Below, piece after piece: positions 5,948 through 13,598 of a stretch of 20,359 nt of DNA. The translations under genes and the position numbers were made by a program. The DNA is taken from positions 1 to 20,359 of the forward strand of contig JBDKUC010000142.1 in NCBI GenBank assembly GCA_039679885.1. The letters run 5' to 3'. Within the stretch, counting starts at the first letter, position 1; the number at the start of each line of letters is the position of its first letter. The DNA comes from JAJFUI01 sp039679885 (lineage in GTDB: Bacteria > Planctomycetota > Planctomycetia > Pirellulales > Thermoguttaceae). Below the pieces are notes generated by a model. It had not been told where the DNA came from. It saw only the letters and a program-made list of their open reading frames with translations, and searched no databases.

Positions 5948-7543
5948 GTGAGAATCTGGTATTCGATCGCCGCCATCTGCTGCTGGTTGTTCAGCTTCTC
6001 CGCGTTATCGGCTGCGGACCGGTCGACCAAGGACGTCTCGATCGCGATCGATCTCTCGGGGGTGGTCAATACGATGCGCGGGGGCATCGGCGCGTCGTGG
6101 CACGCGATCGAGCAGCCGATCCCCTACTCGAACATACCGCACCCGGTCTTCGGCAATCTGAGCCACGGCGGCAGCGGCTGGGGCGGCTATCCGCCGGCCG
6201 ATGACGAGGCGGCCTGGGGGCAGATCGATCGCCACGCCCGATGGCTGGGCCTCGACTGGAACCGCGTCGAGGTCGAGCAGCGAATTTATGAGCCGGAGCG
6301 CGACCGGTTCCATTGGGACAACGCGGAGATGCGTATCCTCTACCGCATTCTCGACTGGTGCGAGGCGAACCGCGCCGACGTCTTCCTGCAGCAGATGTGG
6401 GCGAACGTTCGCTGGAACACGTTCCCCGAGTGGCGCGACGATGCGGCTGCCCGCGTGCATAGCGCGCCGCTCTCGACCGAGGACTTTGCTGAAGGGCTCG
6501 CGACGTTCGTCGAGCATCTGGTGAAGCGAAAGGGCTATACGTGCATTCGGTGGATCTGCGTCAGCAACGAGCCCAACGGATGGTGGAAGCGGTATCCGAA
6601 CGTCGCGGTCCCCATGCGGCCTGCGCTGGCGGCGGTCCGCAAGGCGCTCGATGTCCGAGGGATCCGCATTCCGCTTTCGGGCCCTGACACGGTCGGCGGT
6701 GTGCCGCTGCTGCCGCCGCGAATCGGCGAGGCCGTGCCCGTCTTGCTCCCCGAGCGGTTCGACTTCGGCGACCTTCTGGGGGCCTACGACTTTCACACCT
6801 ACAACGAGACGTTCGACTGGCTCGGTAAGACGAACTACATGTCCTGGGCCGATAAGAACACGGCGGACTGGGCCGTCTATGCTCACCGGCAAGGCAAGCC
6901 GCTGTTCATGTCGGAGCTTGGCACAATGGACAACGGCTATGGCGAGGACAGCCCAGCGCCGGGCAGCTATCGCTCGGCCTTGCAGGATGTGGAACTGATT
7001 GTACGCCGCATCGCCGCCGGCGCCGACGGATTCAACCGCTGGAGCTTCATCAACCGCGGGGACCTCGATGGCCAGTGGCAGTTTATCGACACGTGGGATC
7101 GGAAGAAGAAAGAACTGCTCGAAAGGTACACGCCGCATCCAAACACCTACTTCCTGCTGGGGCTCGTTTCACGTTTCACGGCGAAACACTCGGACGTGTT
7201 TCGCTGCCAGATCGACGGCGGGCGGATCGGCCGCTACCAGCGCGTTTTCGCCACCGCGCTCCGCAGCCCCAAGGGAAACGTCACGGTGCTTGCGGTCAAT
7301 GACAGCCCGACGCCGTTTGACGCGACGATTTCACTTCGCGGGCTCGCGCGGAATTGCCAACTCCACCGCTATACCGTGAATGAGTCGCAGCTGGATCGAG
7401 CGGACTTGACGATCGCGCCAACGTCGGCGTTTCCGCTGACGGCGGCCGCGCCCCAGTTGGAGGACCGCCTTGCACCGATGAGCGTAACGGTCTACTCCAG
7501 CTACATGTTGCGTCATTCGGATGACGGCATCATGGCGGAGTGA
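5948..7543 (+). CDS. Exported clan-A glycoside hydrolase-like protein (TIM barrel)
   Basis: Likely hydrolyses or remodels a polysaccharide outside the cytoplasm; 531 aa. The GTG start is fixed by AAGGAGG 6 bases upstream. A signal peptide covers about residues 1-23 (ICCWLFSFSALSAAD). The body looks like a (beta/alpha)8 barrel of glycoside hydrolase clan A: acid/base Glu in CVSNEPNGWW (Glu208, NEP motif) and nucleophile Glu in PLFMSELGTMD (Glu323), about 115 residues apart as expected. YDFHTYNE (before the nucleophile) and WNRVEVEQRIYEPERDRF(H)WD fit substrate-site strands. After about residue 400 the sequence changes to a strand-rich region (RVFATALRSPKGNVTVLAVND ... MSVTVYSSYM) like the C-terminal beta-sandwich of GH30/GH39-type enzymes. 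The exact GH family and substrate are not clear from sequence. It is followed by a 238-bp gap to a same-strand gene. Confidence 0.78.
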   Translation: MRIWYSIAAICCWLFSFSALSAADRSTKDVSIAIDLSGVVNTMRGGIGASWHAIEQPIPYSNIPHPVFGNLSHGGSGWGGYPPADDEAAWGQIDRHARWLGLDWNRVEVEQRIYEPERDRFHWDNAEMRILYRILDWCEANRADVFLQQMWANVRWNTFPEWRDDAAARVHSAPLSTEDFAEGLATFVEHLVKRKGYTCIRWICVSNEPNGWWKRYPNVAVPMRPALAAVRKALDVRGIRIPLSGPDTVGGVPLLPPRIGEAVPVLLPERFDFGDLLGAYDFHTYNETFDWLGKTNYMSWADKNTADWAVYAHRQGKPLFMSELGTMDNGYGEDSPAPGSYRSALQDVELIVRRIAAGADGFNRWSFINRGDLDGQWQFIDTWDRKKKELLERYTPHPNTYFLLGLVSRFTAKHSDVFRCQIDGGRIGRYQRVFATALRSPKGNVTVLAVNDSPTPFDATISLRGLARNCQLHRYTVNESQLDRADLTIAPTSAFPLTAAAPQLEDRLAPMSVTVYSSYMLRHSDDGIMAE

Positions 7544-7660
7544 CGCGGCGGAAGGTGGCTTGGCGACTCCGGTTGACCTAGGCCGCTATCGCGTCACTTC
7601 AGGCGTCATCTGCCCGGCCACTCGCGGGACGCCTCTCGCCCGGAAACGCCTGCAACGGCA

Positions 7661-7690
7661 TGGCGGCGAAGGGGCAATCCGACGTACAAT
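7661..7690 (+). promoter_or_regulatory. Weak candidate promoter for the M28 gene
   Basis: A good -10, TACAAT (7685-7690), lies 18 bases after a poor -35 (TGGCGG, 7661-7666). The rest of the 238-bp spacer 7544-7781 shows nothing beyond a 7-bp inverted repeat CGAGCGA / TCGCTCG near 7700-7722. Confidence 0.25.
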
Positions 7691-7781
7691 GGGCGTGTCG
7701 AGCGAGTCGATCCATCGCTCGTCGACGATTTCAATGCTGCGAATCCTGCCGCGCGCAGGTCGGTGATACGGAGACTCACCT

Positions 7782-8864
7782 TTGACAACTCCATGCGCTG
7801 ATATGGTTGCCTGTGCGTCCAACGTCGCGGGAAGAGGAGCCAACGAACGGCTCTCGTCAACTTGGCGGCGGGTGGCGAGCCGGCCGGCCCTCTTGCTGGC
7901 GGCCATCACCATCGGCATCGTTGCCGTGCTGTGGGGAGTGCTGGACAACCTTTGGCCGGGCAAGCCCGCTGCGGGCTCGGCGCTCACGCTCGAAAAGATC
8001 CCCTTCGACGGCGCGCAGGCGTATGAGTATCTCAAGCAACTCTGCGCGATTGGCCCGCGGCCCAGCGGTTCGGCCGGCATGGAAAAGCAGCAACGGCTGC
8101 TGGCGGAGCACTTTCAGAAGCTTGGCGGAACCGTCGAGTTCCAAAAGTTCCGCGCACAGGACCCGCGAGACGGCACCTGGGCGCCGATGGCCAATTTGAT
8201 CGTCCGCTGGCATCCGCAGAGCAAGGAGCGAATCTTGCTTTGTGCGCATTACGACACGCTTCCGTTCCCGCTCCAGGACCGGATCAACCCGCGAGGCACG
8301 TTTGTCGGCGCTAACGACAACGCCAGCGGCGTCGCGCTGCTGATGGAGCTCGGCCGCGACATGCCGAAGTTGTCCGGGAAGTACGGCGTCGATTTCGTCT
8401 TCCTCGACGCCGAGGAATATGTCTTTGCGCGGTTTGGGCGTCGAGACCCGATGTATCTGGGCGCCGAGTTCTTTGCGCAACAGTATGCCAAGGAACAGGC
8501 CGGCCGGCCGCAGTTTCGCTACCGTTGGGGCGTGCTGCTCGACATGGTCGGGGCCGAGAACGCAAAGTTCCCGATCGAAGGAAACAGCGCCTCGTGGCGT
8601 GACGCGCGGCCGCTGCTCAACGAAATCTGGAGCACGGCCACGCTGCTCGGCGTGCGAGACTTCGTCTCCAAAAAGGGCGAGGAGATCGAGGACGACCACC
8701 TGGTCCTGCACAACCTGGGCGGAATCTCCTGCATCGACGTCATCCAGCCGCTGTCGGATTATCGCCCGTGGCACACCCAGGAGGATACGGCCGAGCGGTG
8801 TTCCGCGCTGACGTTGGCCAAGGTCGGTTGGGTGATGCGAGAATGGCTCCGCTCGGCCAAGTGA
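7782..8864 (+). CDS. Membrane-anchored glutaminyl-peptide cyclotransferase-like M28 family protein
   Basis: Zinc-dependent enzyme of the M28 fold that probably cyclises N-terminal glutamine of exported proteins, or acts as an aminopeptidase; 360 aa. One N-terminal helix (about 36-54) anchors it with the catalytic domain outside. Visible active-site residues: LLCAHYDT (His156, Asp158), GANDNASGVALLMEL (Asp179, zinc), FLDAEEY (Glu211 catalytic, Glu212 zinc), LLDMVGAEN (Asp254), EIEDDHLVLHNLGG (Asp304/305) and DYRPWHTQEDT (His331, zinc). The EDDH...WHT.ED pair is characteristic of glutaminyl cyclases rather than generic M28 aminopeptidases. The start is TTG at 7782 with GGAG at 7770-7773, 8 bases upstream; ATG at 7803 is the alternative and would remove 7 residues. 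It is followed by a small membrane protein gene on the same strand. Confidence 0.85.
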   Translation: MTTPCADMVACASNVAGRGANERLSSTWRRVASRPALLLAAITIGIVAVLWGVLDNLWPGKPAAGSALTLEKIPFDGAQAYEYLKQLCAIGPRPSGSAGMEKQQRLLAEHFQKLGGTVEFQKFRAQDPRDGTWAPMANLIVRWHPQSKERILLCAHYDTLPFPLQDRINPRGTFVGANDNASGVALLMELGRDMPKLSGKYGVDFVFLDAEEYVFARFGRRDPMYLGAEFFAQQYAKEQAGRPQFRYRWGVLLDMVGAENAKFPIEGNSASWRDARPLLNEIWSTATLLGVRDFVSKKGEEIEDDHLVLHNLGGISCIDVIQPLSDYRPWHTQEDTAERCSALTLAKVGWVMREWLRSAK

Positions 8865-8895
8865 TCCGATCCGCGCAGCGGCCGCCAGTCGTTGC

Positions 8896-8913
8896 GTTAT
8901 GCTAAAGCATAAC
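8896..8913. other. Small perfect hairpin between the M28 gene and the membrane protein gene
   Basis: Arms GTTATGC (8896-8902) and GCATAAC (8907-8913), loop TAAA. It contains the upstream in-frame ATG (8899) of the next gene, which would be sequestered if the hairpin forms in RNA. Confidence 0.4.
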
Positions 8914-8934
8914 CTACAGCCCTTCGGCATTCCC

Positions 8935-9384
8935 ATGGAACTACTCACGCTCGTCGTCGTCTCGACGGCCATGCTCCTTGTGGCCTCGGTGATGCTGTGG
9001 TCGCACGTTCGCGATTGGCGAATCTTCCAGCAGGCGGGGCTCGATGCCGAGGAGCTGGACTATCGCCGCCGGCAGTTCCGCCGCCGGATGCAGACCAGCG
9101 CCATGCTCGGCCTGCTCGCCATCGCGTTGCCCGTCGGCATCGGGCTAACCATATGGCTCCGCTCGGGCTGGTTCTTTCTGTTCTTCTGCCTGGGGATGAT
9201 CCTGGCCGTTTGCTGGGTCATCCTGCTGGCGATCGTCGACATCTGCGCGACGAGGCGCCACTTCGGCCGAGTGCACGACCAACATCTGCTCGAGAAGCTC
9301 AAACTCGAGGCCGAGCGTCGACGGCGCGAAGCAGCCGCGAAGAGCGACCGAAACAGCGATGGCGACTCGCTCCAATCGCCATAA
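8935..9384 (+). CDS. Small three-helix membrane protein of unknown function
   Basis: 149 aa from the ATG at 8935 (MELLTLVVVSTAML); an in-frame ATG at 8899 would add 12 residues (MLKHNLQPFGIP), but it lies inside a perfect hairpin and the extra segment is not membrane-like, so I prefer 8935. Three hydrophobic segments: about 2-23, 56-75 and 79-104 (GWFFLFFCLGMILAVCWVILLAIVDI). Between the first two is a charged stretch (DAEELDYRRRQFRRRMQ). The C-terminal tail is strongly basic/acidic and helical, with a heptad-like HLLEKLKLEAERRRREAAAK, suggesting a short coiled coil on the cytoplasmic side. No family recognised. It is 70 bp after the M28 gene and probably co-transcribed with it. Confidence 0.65.
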   Translation: MELLTLVVVSTAMLLVASVMLWSHVRDWRIFQQAGLDAEELDYRRRQFRRRMQTSAMLGLLAIALPVGIGLTIWLRSGWFFLFFCLGMILAVCWVILLAIVDICATRRHFGRVHDQHLLEKLKLEAERRRREAAAKSDRNSDGDSLQSP

Positions 9385-9468
9385 CGGAACAGGCGGCGAT
9401 AGAGCGGTAGGACGATCTTCCCAGTCCGTCCCGATACTGGACTGGCAAGTCCGCATTTCTCACCAAGG

Positions 9469-9607
9469 CGTAGGGTGGGTCAAGCAAACCAAGGCGGTGG
9501 TGGGGCTTCCGTCGCGGCAACTCGTTCTGCAAATCGACAGAGTGCAAATCACCGTTGATTGGTTTGCGAAGCCCCACCATGTGCCTGCGACGTCGACCCA
9601 CCCTACG
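9469..9607. repeat. 139-bp MITE-like element with 13-bp terminal inverted repeats
   Basis: Exact 13-bp ends CGTAGGGTGGGTC (9469-9481) and GACCCACCCTACG (9595-9607). Two further inverted pairs lie inside: GCAAACCAA (9484-9492) with TTGGTTTGC (9559-9567), and GGTGGGGCTTC (9499-9509) with GAAGCCCCACC (9568-9578). Their order on the right side is not the mirror of the left, so the element is internally rearranged. There is no coding capacity. A single end of the same family occurs at 5768-5805. It sits between two converging genes. Confidence 0.7.
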
Positions 9608-9610
9608 GTG

Positions 9611-9669
9611 CTGGACGGACTAGGAAGTCCGTCCTACGGCGGTTGAGCAACCTGTTCTATGACGACGGC
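9611..9669. repeat. Hairpin-bearing dispersed repeat, copy 1 (downstream of the S53 gene)
   Basis: Starts CTGGACGGACTAGGAAGTCC. It contains a 9-bp hairpin, GGACGGACT / AGTCCGTCC with loop AGGA (9613-9634). The first 28 bases are identical to 13539-13566, and similarity continues through a GTTG..CAAC.TGTT..ATGACGAC-like tail. A degenerate relative precedes it at about 9409-9453 (GTAGGACGATCTTCCCAGTC...). On the minus strand the hairpin could also help end the S53 transcript, but no U-tract follows. Confidence 0.7.
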
Positions 9670-9683
9670 CTGGGCGGCCCCGA

Positions 9684-12600
9684 TTACAGCGCCTGCCCCA
9701 GTTCCTCGAACACGGCGTCGACGCCCACGGCCGACCCCAACAGGGTCTTCGAGTCGCCGTCCAGGGACGTCGCCGCGGCGTCGCTCAGGGCGGCCGTCAG
9801 CAATTGCATGTACCGCTGGTTGTCGACGGGCGTAATCAGTTGCAGTGCGCTTGGACCGATGACGACGTTGCTGCCGACCAACACCGCATCCGTGGCGTTC
9901 ACACGGCCGTCACGGTTGTAGTCGTAACGGTTGGTGACATCAACGCGGGGCGAAACCTGGACGTGAGACCCCACGGCAACCGCGTCCGTTGCATTGACCC
10001 AGGCGTTGGCGGTCGAATCGCCCGATTCACCGATCGCATTGCCGAAATAGAAGACGTCGGGCGAGGAGAGGGCCGTGTCCGCCGTGGCGAGGACCTTCAC
10101 CTGGAGCCACTGCTTCTGGATCGCGTTGTCCGCCCAAATGAGCGTCACGCGGATCGACCCGTTCGGCAGCGTCCGCCAGGTGACGCCGGGGGTGGGCGCG
10201 GCGGTCCAGGAGCTCGGATCGTTGACGTTGCCGACCTTGAACTGGAAGTCGGAGGCCGTGATGGGCCCAGCCACGCCGACGATGTCCACCATGACGCCGT
10301 TGATGCCGCGGCTGTAACTCGTGTAGTTGGCGAACGACGCCTTCAGCCCAGGCAGCAGCGCCGACTTGTCGGTCGCGATCGCGCTGTCGTCCAGCGTATT
10401 GGCGGCCGTGGTGTAGCCGTCGTAGTACGAGTTGTTGTAGAAGACGTAGCGGCCGGTGATTGAAGCGACATCGTCGTTCCGGATCGTGCCGGGGGCGCTC
10501 GCTGTCGTGATGATGGCGTCGGAGGATGCCCCCGACAAGGTGACGACAAAACTCTCATCCGGCTCGACGAGCGTGTCGCCGCTCACGTTGATGGTGATCG
10601 TCTGGCTCGTCTCTCCCGCGGCGAACGTGACAGTGCCGCTCGGGAGCGTTCCCCCAAAATCGGCGGCGTCCGCCGGATTCGTCCCGCTGCCGGTCACCGC
10701 GTATTGGACCGTCGTGGCGCCGGTGGTCAATCCGGTGCGGGTGACGGTGAACGTGAACGGCGTCGTGCCACTGCTGCCTTCCGACTTCGCGGCACTGGTG
10801 GCGGCAATGGCCAAGCCATCCTGCGCGACCGTCAGTTGCATCGTCTTGGTCTTGGTGTTCTGCGGGGCTCCGGAGTCGGTGACCGTGACCGGGAACGTGA
10901 ACGTTCCGGCGGTCGTCGGCGTGCCGCTGAGCACGCCCGACGAGCTTAAGGACAATCCCGGCGGCGGACTGCGCATCAACGTCGAGGTGTTCGCGGCGAT
11001 GCTCGTGTCGCTGTCGTAGGTGGAAAGCGTGTAATGGGTGCTGTCCCCCTTCGAGATGCCGACCGTGGGCGTCAGGTTGGTCAGTGCGCCGCCCGAATCG
11101 CCGGTGCCATAATCGAACCGAATGTCACCGTTGGCGAATAACACGACCTCGAAGTTGACGACGTGGCTCGTGTTCCAGACGTGAGCCGCCCAACGGATTC
11201 CGACAAAATAGGAAGTGCTGGTGACGTAGATGTCGTCGCTCGAATAGGATGACGTATCCAGGTCGTCCCACAGCGGCGCAATGCAGGCGTTCGACTCCAA
11301 CGCCGCGTCGGAGTTTGACGCGGAATGCGACGGCATGGCGGTGAAATTCAAGAAACCATTGCTGCAGACGTAGACCGAGTTGTACTTGTTTCCGTAGTAG
11401 CTGAACGCCCAGGGAAGCGACAGGGTCCAATACGCGTCGTCGGCCTTCCACCCCATCGCGGTTCCGCCGCCCAACCAGCTTGTCCCGGGGTTCGTCTCCG
11501 TATAGTCGGGCATGGTCGACGACCAGGTGTATGCGGGCACGCCGCCAGCCGCGGCGAGCGAGACGCTGTACGATTGCATGGCGATGGCCGTCGGCAAGGT
11601 CGTCGAGGTGATGGCCAACGGCGCGGCAACGCTCGCGGTCGCGGTGGGTGTTGCGGTATGTCCAGTCCCGTCGTTCGCGTCGTGATAGGTGGCCGTGACG
11701 GTCGCGCCCGTTCCGACTTGCACGGTGCCGTCGCCGGTAACCGCGGCGCCCGGGGCCGTAGGAATCGCGCCCTGGAAAATGCCGCCGCCCAGGGCCGAGA
11801 GCGAGATCAGCTCATCGTCGCCCGTCGAAGTGGTGATCTCGACCGTCGCGGTCGAAAGCGAGCTGCGATCGAGATCGAGAATCGTCACCAACGGTGTCTC
11901 GCTGGGCGCGTAGGTGCTTGCCGAGAAGCCGACGCTTCCCTTGGAGGTGACCGTCACGAGGGAGGGCACCAACTTGTTCGCCACGGGGCTGCCAAGGCCC
12001 GTGACCAGATCGTAGCCTGCGGCCGCCGAATACCCGTTGCTGCCGCTGGTGATGTCGTGGTAATAGCCCAAGGTGTTGTAGCTACTGGACGAACCGGCAA
12101 AGCCATAGAGCAACGTGTGGACCTGAGTTGGGCTTCCGTTGGCGTCCAGGGTTCCCAATCCGGCCTCGGCGCGCAGTTGGTTGGCGATGGCGACCAAACC
12201 GGCCCAGCAGGGAGCCGAAAGGCTGGTGCCGCCGATGTTGCCCCAGCCGCTAAAACCGTAGGTGTCATAGAACTTGACGCCCGAATTGGGGTCGGCGTCG
12301 AAGCTCACGTCCGGCATCTGCCGCTTCCCACTGCTCTGGAACGCGTTCTGGTAGGTAGGCTCGCTCTCGTAGGAGCTTTGGCCGCCGCCGCTGCCGCTCC
12401 AGGCGGTCTCACTCGCATAAGTCGTGCCGCTCACGGTCAAGCTGGTGCCGCCGACGGCCACGACGTTGGGCGAATAGGCCGGGTAGATGCCGGGCTTGCC
12501 GTCGTCGCCGCTCGACGCCAGGAACGTCACGCCGGTATGTCCGCTGGGCGTGGTGAAATACGAGTCGTACAGATAGCCCGAACCGTAATCCGTCGATCCC

Positions 12601-13256
12601 CAGCTCAGCGAAATAACCGAGACGCCGGGGTAGTTGCGGGCCGTGTTGACTGCGGCCATCAGGTCGGAGGTGCTGTTGCTGTTCGCCTCGAAGAGGATGA
12701 TGTTTGCGCCCGGGGCAACGGCGTGGGCCCATTCGACATCCAGCGCGATCTCTTGCCCCCAGCCCGTGTCGCCCGTCGGATAGCTGGTCCCTCCTGTCTG
12801 GTTGAGCTTCAGAAAGCTCGGCGGATCGGGAAGCCCGAAGTAATCGTCGAAGACGGCGAGGTCGCTTGTCGAGAAGCTGCTGCTTGTGCTGCTGACGAAG
12901 GAGGGGTTGTCGTAGGCGTCGACGATGGCAATCGTCTGGCCCGTCCCGTCGCCCACAATGGAGCCCAGTTTGATTTTATCGATGCCGTAGGCGCCTCGAA
13001 TTTGAGCGGGCGTCAGGCTCGATGTCAGCATCGGCGACTCGGCCGGAGATTCGCCTTGGGGCTGAGGATAGGTCGCCGGCTCCAGGAGGACGTGCTGGTA
13101 GCTGCACTGGCCGGAGACGCTCAGCAGCGCCCGCTCCTCCATCGCCTCGAATCGCAACGTGCGATGGCCTGGATCAGCGCTCCGCTTGGCTTTGCGTGAG
13201 AACGCACCATCCGTGAAAACGTCCAAACGACGCAAACAACCTTGCGCAAAAGACAT
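9684..13256 (-). CDS. Modular S53 (sedolisin) protease with Calx-beta and dockerin-like C-terminal module
   Basis: Exported serine-carboxyl protease, 1190 aa. Residues 34-46 (LRFEAMEERALLS) form the LEPR-xLL-like motif of planctomycete exported proteins. The catalytic domain is about 80-432: Glu169 and Asp173 in GQEIALDVEWAHAV, Asp251 in ASSGDDG, nucleophile Ser345 in GGTSLSAP, and a calcium-site region (HDIT 400-403, YDLVTGLGSP 415-424). All catalytic residues are present, but the roughly 170-aa pro-domain usual for S53 enzymes is missing: only some 35 residues separate the motif from the protease. Then follow a strand-rich segment (441-545), a putative Ig/He_PIG domain (about 548-810) interrupted by a YYGNKYNSVYVCSNGFLNF... 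insert, a Calx-beta domain (814-932, ending IRNDD), and the RYVFYNNS module with two dockerin-like VNATDAV repeats (933-1132; DYNRDGRVNATD). The start is supported by GGAGGGGAG upstream of ATG 13256 and a strong promoter. Confidence 0.93.
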   Translation of the reverse strand: MSFAQGCLRRLDVFTDGAFSRKAKRSADPGHRTLRFEAMEERALLSVSGQCSYQHVLLEPATYPQPQGESPAESPMLTSSLTPAQIRGAYGIDKIKLGSIVGDGTGQTIAIVDAYDNPSFVSSTSSSFSTSDLAVFDDYFGLPDPPSFLKLNQTGGTSYPTGDTGWGQEIALDVEWAHAVAPGANIILFEANSNSTSDLMAAVNTARNYPGVSVISLSWGSTDYGSGYLYDSYFTTPSGHTGVTFLASSGDDGKPGIYPAYSPNVVAVGGTSLTVSGTTYASETAWSGSGGGQSSYESEPTYQNAFQSSGKRQMPDVSFDADPNSGVKFYDTYGFSGWGNIGGTSLSAPCWAGLVAIANQLRAEAGLGTLDANGSPTQVHTLLYGFAGSSSSYNTLGYYHDITSGSNGYSAAAGYDLVTGLGSPVANKLVPSLVTVTSKGSVGFSASTYAPSETPLVTILDLDRSSLSTATVEITTSTGDDELISLSALGGGIFQGAIPTAPGAAVTGDGTVQVGTGATVTATYHDANDGTGHTATPTATASVAAPLAITSTTLPTAIAMQSYSVSLAAAGGVPAYTWSSTMPDYTETNPGTSWLGGGTAMGWKADDAYWTLSLPWAFSYYGNKYNSVYVCSNGFLNFTAMPSHSASNSDAALESNACIAPLWDDLDTSSYSSDDIYVTSTSYFVGIRWAAHVWNTSHVVNFEVVLFANGDIRFDYGTGDSGGALTNLTPTVGISKGDSTHYTLSTYDSDTSIAANTSTLMRSPPPGLSLSSSGVLSGTPTTAGTFTFPVTVTDSGAPQNTKTKTMQLTVAQDGLAIAATSAAKSEGSSGTTPFTFTVTRTGLTTGATTVQYAVTGSGTNPADAADFGGTLPSGTVTFAAGETSQTITINVSGDTLVEPDESFVVTLSGASSDAIITTASAPGTIRNDDVASITGRYVFYNNSYYDGYTTAANTLDDSAIATDKSALLPGLKASFANYTSYSRGINGVMVDIVGVAGPITASDFQFKVGNVNDPSSWTAAPTPGVTWRTLPNGSIRVTLIWADNAIQKQWLQVKVLATADTALSSPDVFYFGNAIGESGDSTANAWVNATDAVAVGSHVQVSPRVDVTNRYDYNRDGRVNATDAVLVGSNVVIGPSALQLITPVDNQRYMQLLTAALSDAAATSLDGDSKTLLGSAVGVDAVFEELGQAL

Positions 13257-13294
13257 ATCTCTCCCCTCCCGGCAGTTCGAGCCACTTGTAGCTC

Positions 13295-13323
13295 AATATA
13301 GACAAAACCCCCCAATTGGTCAA
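13295..13323 (-). promoter_or_regulatory. Strong sigma-70-like promoter of the S53 protease gene
   Basis: On the minus strand: -35 TTGACC (13318-13323), 17-base spacer, -10 TATATT (13295-13300). Transcription would start near 13288, leaving about 30 bases of leader with GGAGGGG just before the ATG at 13256. A second TTGACC lies 14 bases further upstream (13332-13337). Confidence 0.65.
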
Positions 13324-13507
13324 CGAAAATGGTCAAAAATCGATGGGAGGCCCACGTTCAGCTCGCCGGTCCGTATACCAGCGGCTGGTCTCATCCCTTC
13401 CTTTCCTGACCCGCGACAGTGCTACGGAACAGTAACGCAGCAACGCGAGAAAATTGCGCAAAAAATCTTCGCTATCCCGCCGTAACAGAATGGTATGATC
13501 CCGAAAC

Positions 13508-13595
13508 TGCAAGACGGATTTCGCAATCCGTCCCCAAACTGGACGGACTAGGAAGTCCGTCCTACGACCCAGTTGCCAACTTGTTGTGTGACGAC
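13508..13595. repeat. Hairpin-bearing dispersed repeat, copy 2 (upstream of S53, downstream of uxaC)
   Basis: Bases 13539-13595 repeat 9611-9669 in the same orientation: the first 28 bases are identical, and the tail (GTTGCCAACTTGTTGTGTG and then ACGAC) is similar. A second, different hairpin directly precedes it: GACGGATT / AATCCGTC with loop TCGC (about 13513-13532). So the unit is a tandem pair of 8-9-bp hairpins. It begins next to the uxaC stop (13599). The remainder of 13338-13507 shows nothing recognisable. Confidence 0.7.
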
Positions 13596-13598
13596 CCC

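Noticed and set aside
9385..9683. CRISPR-like array suspected from repeated GGACGGACT/AGTCCG units
   Set aside because: The units are hairpins of uneven spacing and varying sequence, with no constant repeat-spacer pattern and no cas genes.
11325..13199. A 624-codon plus-strand open frame antisense to the S53 protease gene
   Set aside because: It is Arg/Gly/Val-rich with no domain, and lies exactly opposite a gene with clear catalytic motifs; it is a GC-bias shadow.
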